NCBI GenBank assembly: GCA_038503035.1
Contig: JAVSML010001000.1
Location: 868,397-932,396 of the forward strand
Reading direction: 5' to 3'
DNA length: 64,000 bases
Source of the DNA: Crocodylus rhombifer
Lineage: Eukaryota; Chordata; Crocodylia; Crocodylidae
Below the pieces are notes generated by a model, which was given only the letters and a program-made list of their open reading frames with translations, did not search any database and was not told the origin of the DNA. Made by a program: the position numbers and the translations under genes. Shown here piece after piece: positions 57,418-64,000 of the stretch (its first letter is position 1; each line of letters opens with the position of its first letter).

Positions 57418-57631
57418 AGGTGAAGTCAGTGGGTTTCTACTTCTATTTAACCTCCTATCCAGTGGGTGCCAGGTGCCACTTGGGGCTAAAGAGTGGCCAA
57501 AGTGCCACATCATTTCCTTCTTAGTTGACTGATGTGATTGCAGAGCTACTGGCCATCTTCTCTGAAAACTCATGGTGATCAGGAGACATCCCAGATGATT
57601 GGAAAAGGACAAATATAGATAGTTCCCATAT

Positions 57632-57814
57632 GTGGAAAAGGAGAATCCAGGGAACTACAGACCAGTCAGCCTCACCTCAGCCCCTGGAAAAATCATGAAG
57701 GAGATCCTCAAGGAATCCATTTCAAAGCACTTGGAGGAGAATAAGGTGATTAGGAACAGTCAACATGGATTCACCAAGAGGAAGTCATGCTTGACCAACC
57801 TGATTGCCTTCTGA
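57632..57814 (+). pseudogene. Old CR1 RT finger region
   Basis: A 60-codon frame reading [19 protein letters not shown], then [20 protein letters not shown], then [14 protein letters not shown], a conserved LINE RT segment. A TGA follows where Tyr is expected. Further on, motif A appears as VYLNFSKVFDTV (about 57858-57893) with Asn for the catalytic Asp, and motif B GVPQGSVLG is intact near 58040-58065, in differing frames. Confidence 0.82.
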
Positions 57815-58085
57815 GATGAGATGATTTTTCTCTATGAATGTGGGGAGACCAGTGAATGTGGTATACCTCAATTTTAGCAAAGTTTTTGATACGGTCTCCC
57901 ATAATGTTCTGATAGACAAGTTAAGAAAGTATTGGCTGGATGAAAGGACTGTAAGATAGATAGAAAAGTGACTGGATCATCAGGCTCAGAGGGTAGTAAT
58001 CAATGACTTGATGTCTAGTTGACAGCCTGTATGAAGTGGAGTGCCCCAGGGGTCAGTCCTAGGGCTGGTTTTGTTCAGTGTCTTC

Positions 58086-58892
58086 AAGGCTGGGCAAACA
58101 AGAATAGGATGGGCTTCAACACAGACAAGTACAAGGTGATGCACCTCAGGAGGAACAACCGGCACCACACCTACAGGTTGGGGAACTCCCCTCTTGTCAG
58201 CACGGAGGAGGAAAGGGATCTGGGGGTCATCATTGACTCCAAGATGAACATGGGCTGGCAGTGTGGGGAGGCAGTGAGGAAGGCCAACCACACCTTGGCA
58301 TGCATCCACAGATGCATCTCAAGCAGGTCCAAGGAGGTGATCCTCCCCCTCTATGCGGCACTGGTCAGGCCACAGCTGGAGTATTGCATCCAGTTCTGGG
58401 CACCACACTTCAAGAGGGATGTTGACAGCATGGAGAGGGTCCAGAGGAGGGCCACTCGTATGATCAGGGGACAGCAGGGCAGGCCCTATGAGGACAAGCT
58501 GCGGGACCTGAACCTGTTCAGCCTCCAAAAGAGAAGGCTGAGGGGGGATCTTGTGGCCTGTTATAAACTACTCAGGGGGGATCAGCAGGCATTGGGGAAG
58601 TCACTGTTTCCCCGAGCACTGCCAGGAGTGACCAGGAATAACAGTCACAAGCTGGCAGAGGGTAGGTTTAGGTTAGATATCAGGAGGCGCTACTTCACAG
58701 TCAGGGCGGCTAGGGTCTGGAACCAGCTTCCAAGAGAAGTGGTGCAGGCTCCTACCCTGGGGGTGTTTAAGAGGAGGTTAGATGAATATCTTGCTGGGGT
58801 CATTTGACCCCAGTATTCTTTCCTGCCATGGCAGGGGGTCGGACTACATGATCTGCTCAGGTCCCTTCCATCCCTAGAAACTATGAAACTAT
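58086..58892 (+). mobile_element. CR1 LINE inserted in the old CR1 (same strand)
   Basis: A 5'-truncated copy starting after RT motif C (WANKNRMGFNTDKYKVMHL). It covers the C-terminal domain and the full 3' UTR and ends in the tail GAAACTATGAAACTAT. The old CR1 resumes directly afterwards with AATGGCCTGCAAAATAGC. Its coding part is uninterrupted, in contrast to the broken old copy around it. Confidence 0.9.
58100..58807 (+). pseudogene. CR1 ORF2 C-terminal domain, open frame
   Basis: An open frame of some 235 codons. Landmarks are KYKVMHLRRNNRHHTYRLG, then STEEERDLGVIIDSKMNMGW, then LACIHRCISSRSKEVILPL, RPQLEYCIQFWAPHFKRDV, RLRGDLVACYKLLRGDQQAL, FRLDIRRRYFTVRAARVWN and the end VFKRRLDEYLAGVI. 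The frame continues upstream into old CR1 sequence (from 58019) by chance. RT motifs A to C are absent because of truncation. Confidence 0.85.
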
Positions 58893-59137
58893 AAATGGCC
58901 TGCAAAATAGCATAGAGTGTACCTTCAGCAAGTTTGCAGATGACACAAAGCTAATAGTATATACACTGAAGAGTAGGGCTAGGATTCAGAGAGATCTAGA
59001 AAAATTGGAGGATTGGACCAAAAGAGATCTCATGAGGTTCAATAAGGATAAGTGCAAAGTATAGCATTTAGGGTGAAATAATCCCATGCACCAGTATAGG
59101 CTAGCCACTCTGCAGAAAAGGATGTGGGGGTTACAGT

Positions 59138-60265
59138 CATAGAATCATTGAATCATAGGAATCAAGGGCTGGAAGTGACCTCAAAAGATCATTGACATGA
59201 ACCCCCATTCTCTGGGCAGGAATACTGCTGAGATCAAATGATTCAGGAAAGGTGTCTGTCCAGTCTCCTCTTGAAGACATCCAAGGTTGGGGACTACACC
59301 ACCTCCTTCGGAAGTCTATTCCAGATTCTGGTCACCCTTACTGTAAAGAAGTTCTTCCTTGCATCCAACCTGAAACCATTCTCTTACAGCTTATGGCCAT
59401 TGCTCCTTTTCCACCCCTGGGGTGCCCTAGTGAACAGTTTTCCTTCCCACTTCTGATATTCACCCTTTACATGCTTATAGATGACCACCAAGTCCCCCCT
59501 CAGTCTTCTCTTCCTCAGGATGAACAGTCTCTTAGTCTTTCTTCCAGGCCCTTAATCATTCTTGTCGCCCTTCTCTTTCAAGATTCTTCACATCTTTTTT
59601 TGAAGTGTGGTGCCCAGAACTGGACACAGTCCTTCAGCTGAGGTCTCACCAGCACTGAGTAGAAAGGAAGTAAACACTTCTTTATCCCTGCTCGTGACTC
59701 ATTGGCTAATGCATCCTGGTATGCCATTAGCTCTGTTGACTGCAATGTCGCACTGGTGGCTCATGCTCATCCTGTGATCAACCATAATCCTGAGGTCCCT
59801 TTCAGCCATCATGATGGCCAGAACTTCTCCTAACTTATATTCATGTCACTGGTTACTTCTCCCCACAAGAAATACTCTGCATTTATCCATATTGACCTGC
59901 ATCCAGTTCCGCTCTGCCCACCTATCCAGCTTGTCCAGGTCTGCTTGGATCCATATACTATCCCCTAGCTTGATCGCTTTTCCCCATAACTTAGCATTAT
60001 CCACAAACTTGGCCAGCGTACTTTCCACATCCTCATCTAAATCATTGATAAAGATGTTGAACAGCACAAGGCCAAGAACCAAATTCTGTGGGAATCCACA
60101 GGCCACCTCCCACCAAGATGATACAGACCTGTCCACTAACACTCTCTGGGTTCAGCCCTTAGCCAATTCCCAACCCACCTGTCCATGGACTCTGCAATTG
60201 ATCCCCCAGTTTTTTTATAAAACTGTTATGGGAGACCAAATTGAAGGCCTTTTTAAGTCTCATAT
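59138..60265 (-). mobile_element. CR1 LINE inserted in the old CR1 (opposite strand)
   Basis: The plus strand begins TCATAGAATCATTGAATCAT, the reversed CR1 tail, then GGGCTGGAAGTGACCTC and the 3' UTR and ORF2 in reverse. The minus-strand frame at 60142-59846 reads LVLGLVLFNIFINDLDEDVE, then AKFVDNAKLWGKAI, then NWMQVNMDKCRVF. RT motif C is FVDN, with the second catalytic Asp replaced by Asn. It is moderately decayed with several stops and truncated within the RT near 60265. Confidence 0.87.
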
Positions 60266-60283
60266 CTAAGCGGTGCATAATAC

Positions 60284-60739
60284 GTGGATAATAAGGTGAA
60301 TATGAGCCAACAGTATGTCCTTGTTGCCAAGAAGGCTAACGGCATAGTGGGCTGCATTGTTAGACGTGCTGCCAGCAGATCAAGGGAAGTGATTATTCCC
60401 CTGTATTCAACATTGGTGAAGCCACATCTGGAGTACTGTGTTCAGTTTTGGGCCTCCCACTACAGAAAGTATATGGACAAATTAGAAAGGGTCCAGCAGA
60501 GGGCAACAAAAAAGGTTTGGGGGCTGGGTCATATGACTTCTGAGGAAAGGCTGAGGGAACTGGGATTATTTAGTATAGACAAGGAAAGACTGAGAGGGGA
60601 TTTAATAGCAGCCTTCAAATACCTGAAGGACGGTTCAAAAGAGGATGGAGCTAGTCACTTCTCAGTGGTGGCACTGAGGAGCAAGAACAAGGAGCAACAG
60701 TCTCAAGTTGCAGCAAAGGAAGTTCAGGTTACATATTAA
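60284..60739 (+). pseudogene. Old CR1 ORF2 C-terminal domain
   Basis: A 152-codon frame: [19 protein letters not shown], then [19 protein letters not shown], then [55 protein letters not shown] and [15 protein letters not shown]. It belongs to a CR1 subfamily distinct from the younger copies (KYLKDGS in place of YKLTRGD). A frameshift near 60720 precedes the final RTFLTRRAVKH-like segment in another register. Confidence 0.85.
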
Positions 60740-61501
60740 GAAGAACTTTCTCACTAGGAGGGCAGTAAAACACTAGAACAGGTTACCCAGAGAGGTTGTG
60801 GACTCTCCATCCTTGGAGGTTTTTAAGACCTGGTTAGACAAATCCTAGGCTGGGATGATCTAGTTGGGGATGGTCTTGCTTTGAGCAGGGGGTAGCTGCT
60901 GTGGCTCCAGGGTGAAGACTAGATACTGGAGCCAGAGCTACCACTAACTGCCTGACTTGGTGGAGCACTCCATACCCTGGCAGAGACAGAGTCAGAGCAC
61001 CTGCAAAGGTAAGGGGGGAAGGCAACAGAGGGGGAAAAGTGGTAGGAGGAGGTGGGCAAGGGTTAACAAGTGGCAAGAGGGAGGACAAAGGGCATTGGGC
61101 AGGCTGCCTGCCCCCCAGCCACTGCTTTTCCTGCCATTGCCTTCCCTGTAGAAATGGTGGGGGAGATGATTTTATGAGATCCCTATGATAGATATATTCT
61201 AGATACAGAAAATTAAAACAAAATTATAATTTTCCATATCTAGAATAATAATTGAGAGGTTGTTTTAAATTCAGGGTCATCTTGGATTCAGGTAAATATA
61301 GTAATGTATTTTATGAAGCAAACTGAACATATTTATAATCTACTCATTTGTCCTGAGATTGACCAAATCAATGTTAATGTATCATTCTCTAAGTGATATC
61401 ATTTCATCAGATCATTCTGCCTTGGATGTCTACTGTAGAAAACAACAGTTTTGTTTAAATGGAAATTTCATGGAAAGAGGTATTCAGTAAAAAGTACAGT
61501 G

Positions 61502-62488
61502 GGTGTAGCAGGTTTGAGCCACAGGGGCCACTGTGATGCGTATTGGTGGCTGTATGACTCCTGTCTGGCTCTGTCTCTAAGGTTGCCCTCTCTTAATTAC
61601 TCACATGACACACCTTGTTGTTACTGAGGTTTAGTAAGGGAAGATGCCAATGGGTCTTAGAGAGAGAGACAGAGAGAGAGCCTGTGTCCAGTCAACCCCT
61701 CAGTGGGTCCCTCCTGGAACTCACTAGTCTCAACCAGTGAAATAAGTCCTCTAAGCTTGGCCATGCCCCTACAGGCCCCTATGGCCTGACAGACAAATTG
61801 TGTGGCTCCATTCCTCCCCTATACCACAGCCCAAGCCTCTCAGTGGTTTTCACTTCAGGTGCTTGTTTCCCTTAGCCCCTCTCAGGACTCTCAGACCATC
61901 TGGACCCCTTACCGCCCTCTATATCTGGGTCCTCATGCAGTCCCTTTCTTGTCTGGGCAACCCTTTGTGCCCCACCCATCCCCTTCTCTGGGTAGGTGGG
62001 TTGTGCTCCCTTATTCCAACCCTCTTCTGGGCTGGGCATTCTCTGTGCCCTGCTCAGTTCCCATCTCTGGGCCGGTAGGTACTTTTCCCTTGCTCTCCCA
62101 TTCAGCCCTTTTTCTGGGCTCAAGACCTGGGAGATAGGTCTTGAGCCTTTCTCCAGCAGGGCTCAAGGCTTGTAACTCAAAGGATATTATCAACATAAAA
62201 CAAAGGTCCCTTGCCCTTTCTTCTCTGCCCAATATTTTCTATCTCCCAGGCTTGAGGAGTCTTTCTGCTTTCCCTACTTCCTTAGATCCTTTGGGAGTCC
62301 TCCTACCCCACTGCAGAGAACTCCTCTCCACAGACTCTCAGAGCCTCCTGACTGGCTCAGGCACTGGACTTATTTAGCCCCAGCCTGGCCCTCTTCTAGC
62401 CAGGTGAACCTTTGATTAGCCTCTACACCACCTGGAAGTTGCCTCCCTGGAAGCTTCTCCCCTTGAAGTGGCAAGGACACTGTTACAG
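61502..62488 (-). mobile_element. LTR family 1-related solo LTR, copy F
   Basis: On the minus strand it starts TGTAACAGTGTCCTTGCCAC and ends ACCTGCTACA. The pentamer CAGTG occurs at 61497-61501 and 62489-62493, which fits a target duplication if the element ends are set one or two bases beyond TG/CA. A GGCTAAATAAGTCC segment may be the U3 TATA equivalent. The counterpart of the CTTGGGGTGTGGTATAAGGG block is GGCTTGGGCTGTGGTATAGG (near 61840-61800). No retroviral gene is adjacent. Simple (GA)n occurs at 61659-61680. Confidence 0.62.
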
Positions 62489-62493
62489 CAGTG

Positions 62494-63948
62494 TTACAAA
62501 ACAAGCTTACCCTTAAGGAAAGATCCTAAGGAGCAGCTAGATAATAATCTATCAAAAAGGAATCACCAAGCTACCTGGGTTTTTACAAATCCTTTTTTCC
62601 AGATAACCTAACTTTAGATGGATAACGGCAGTCATTTCAGAACAAAAAGCTCAAGTGTTACATTTGTCAGAACCTTTGACCTTGACAAAAGTCTCAAAAA
62701 AGTAAAAGGAATAATTGAAAACAGAATCTTTGGTCAAAGATTCTTTCCTTGGGAACACTGAGTTTTGCTGAAAGATTGCTCAGTTCTGGAGAATAAATCC
62801 ATTTATTGAAAATATGCTTTGCCACACTCCTTGGATGAACATACTGTATAAATACCAAAAAATATAGCATTGGACCCCATCATCCCTTTCAGAAAGGTAA
62901 TTGCATGCAGGTGAAATATGCAAGCAGCTACTTTTCAGCCTCCAATTATTCTACTCTTTTTGGGCACAGCAAGCTTAAATACAAACTGTTACTGGTATGA
63001 GATCAGAAAGAATATTTCTGTACTTAATGGAGTGTAATCTTGTTCTGTTTTTTACATTGTGATGCCCACACTGTATTGTTATTTTGCAGTTTGGATTCAC
63101 GCTTTGCATTGCTTTATCTGGAAAACAGCTTCATGGTTCACTAAGAGTCTCTCCAGCCTTTGTAAAATTTGATAGATTTACCGTTCTCAGTAAAGTTTTA
63201 TTTTTTAAATGTCTTGCCTTAAGCACAGCCTGGATAAGTCTTCATAGTCTTTCTAAAGGGTCTTACAAAAGAGCAGAAACAGTGTAAAAATGTTATGTGG
63301 GTTGATCACTAATGGGCCCTACTTATAATTGGTTGTTTTGATCTGTGCTGCTTAGCTATTCTGTGGCCAAAAGGTTACATTCTGGGCTATTCTGCTTTAG
63401 GTTTGGATTCTGTGTGCCATTTTAAAAGCAGCCTCAGAAGTCAGAAGCCATTGTTTCTATATAGAACAGCAGCAGAAAAGGAGGAGAGACATTTAGATAA
63501 AATGGGCACAGATAATATCATATTGAGATAATTATGTATTATCACAATCAAAACTAGCTTTAGTATTATTGTGACAGATTAAGTCTCAGCAGTTCTACTC
63601 ACTGAGGACTAAATCCTCTCATTGGTTCCTAGCCTGGGTAGTTTTATGAACACTGGCCAACTCTGCAGGAGGAGAGTGGTAATAATAAGTCATCCTATCC
63701 CACTGCATGACTAGGAGAGACCTTACAGCCCCTAGCACTGTCATTCTGCAGGATGGGTGATAGCTGCTTGATTGTTTCTGTGACTACTCTGCTCCTTTGC
63801 TATAGAAAAGGTTCTTCACCATGCAATAAAAGATATAACCTCCCTGTGGGGTTTTTCTTTTTTTATATCACACATAAAGATAAGTAGAATGAAATCCCTG
63901 CAAACAGAATTCCAACACAATGCTTTAAGAACAGGAGAAAAACTATCA
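62494..63948. other. AT-rich DNA, no feature recognised
   Basis: No coding region, RNA gene or transposon ends were recognised. Confidence 0.5.
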
Positions 63949-64000
63949 TTGGGCACATCCACACAAGATGCTGATACTGTACTATTGATTAATTAATTGT
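63949..64000. mobile_element. Start of a MITE, cut by window end
   Basis: TTGGGCACATCCACACAAGA followed by TGCTGATACTGTACTA resembles the left end of the 13732-13988 element (GGGCATGTCTACATGA then GATGCTAACTT). Only some 50 bases lie in the window, so the assignment is provisional. Confidence 0.5.

Larger units (their letters stand above)
57522..60893 (+). mobile_element. Old CR1 LINE split by two younger CR1s
   Basis: Three blocks of one degenerate CR1 lie in order on the plus strand. 57522-58085 spans RT fingers to motif B. 58893-59137 runs from motif C (FADDTKL-type, 58933 on) to motif D. 60284-60893 holds the C-terminal domain and part of the 3' UTR. In between are a plus-strand CR1 (58086-58892) and a minus-strand CR1 (59138-60265). 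The old copy also lacks the last 60 or so bases of a CR1 3' end: after TTTGAGCAGGGGG it passes into unrelated sequence, so the 3' end was deleted. Confidence 0.88.
56938..61300. mobile_element. TIR transposon enclosing a CR1 nest
   Basis: The left end TGTATTTACTCAAATCTAAG and the reverse complement of the right end TATATTTACCTGAATCCAAG match at 16 of 20 positions. Inner parts also pair: TTAAATTTAAG on the left against CTGAATTTAAAAC on the right. The arms lead into purine-rich sequence (57040-57350) and GC-rich sequence (60894-61150). These share GCAGCTGCTG(C/T) wording and look like the two halves of one interior. An old CR1 with its own insertions lies between them. No transposase was recognised. 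Confidence 0.62.

Noticed and set aside
57007..57612. 201-codon minus-strand open frame rich in Pro, Ser, Leu and Phe
   Set aside because: It is the complement of a purine-rich tract inside a TIR transposon and has no domain.

Overview
The window reads as transposon-rich, non-coding DNA from a sauropsid, most probably a crocodilian. The evidence is the dominance of CR1-type non-LTR retrotransposons on both strands, 3' tails built from short TCATAGA / ATTCTATGA-type units, hAT-like and other TIR elements, and solo LTRs. I found no host protein-coding gene, rRNA or functional tRNA gene, and nothing prokaryotic. The species call rests on recalled CR1 subfamily patterns and is inference. The window is probably intergenic or intronic.

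Layout. 1-11.7 kb: mostly AT-rich unique-looking DNA, with an old CR1 split by a small hAT element (2.8-3.3 kb), a CR1 endonuclease relic (5.2 kb), a TIR element (5.9 kb), a CR1 3' end (7.1 kb) and a GC-rich TIR element (7.7-8.6 kb). 11.7-19.4 kb: a CR1 whose reverse transcriptase core is deleted, two MITEs, and a TIR element of about 3 kb (15.8-18.9 kb) holding an LTR with visible TATA and poly(A) signals, a GT-rich tract and a minisatellite. 19.5-30.5 kb: an LTR cluster, five copies of one family on both strands, three of them with 5-bp flanking duplications, interleaved with CR1 pieces. 31.4-34.9 kb: the most complete CR1, with relics of an SGNH-esterase ORF1, the endonuclease and a 564-codon RT reading frame. 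36.0-36.8 kb: the end of a second LINE type with a C2H2-like finger. 37.7-45 kb: a further LTR-like copy, a duplicated GC-rich block and a 1.27-kb hAT-like element with a near-perfect 8-bp TSD. 46.2-48.35 kb: a TIR element split by a CR1. 49.1-50.5 kb: a foldback-like TIR element. 52.7-53.4 kb: a young CR1. 56.9-61.3 kb: a multi-level nest, a TIR transposon holding an old CR1 that holds two further CR1s. 61.5-62.5 kb: a last LTR.

The elements do not form a pathway. Their relation is chronological: old CR1s and DNA transposons serve as targets for younger CR1s and LTRs, so the window can be read as an insertion history. Each CR1 copy checked for its RT active site has a visible defect (substitution, deletion or truncation), so none looks able to move by itself. 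I did not find a previously undescribed functional system; the best leads are the nested structures, the LTR family with dyad ends and variable internal repeats, and the palindromic tRNA-like repeats.
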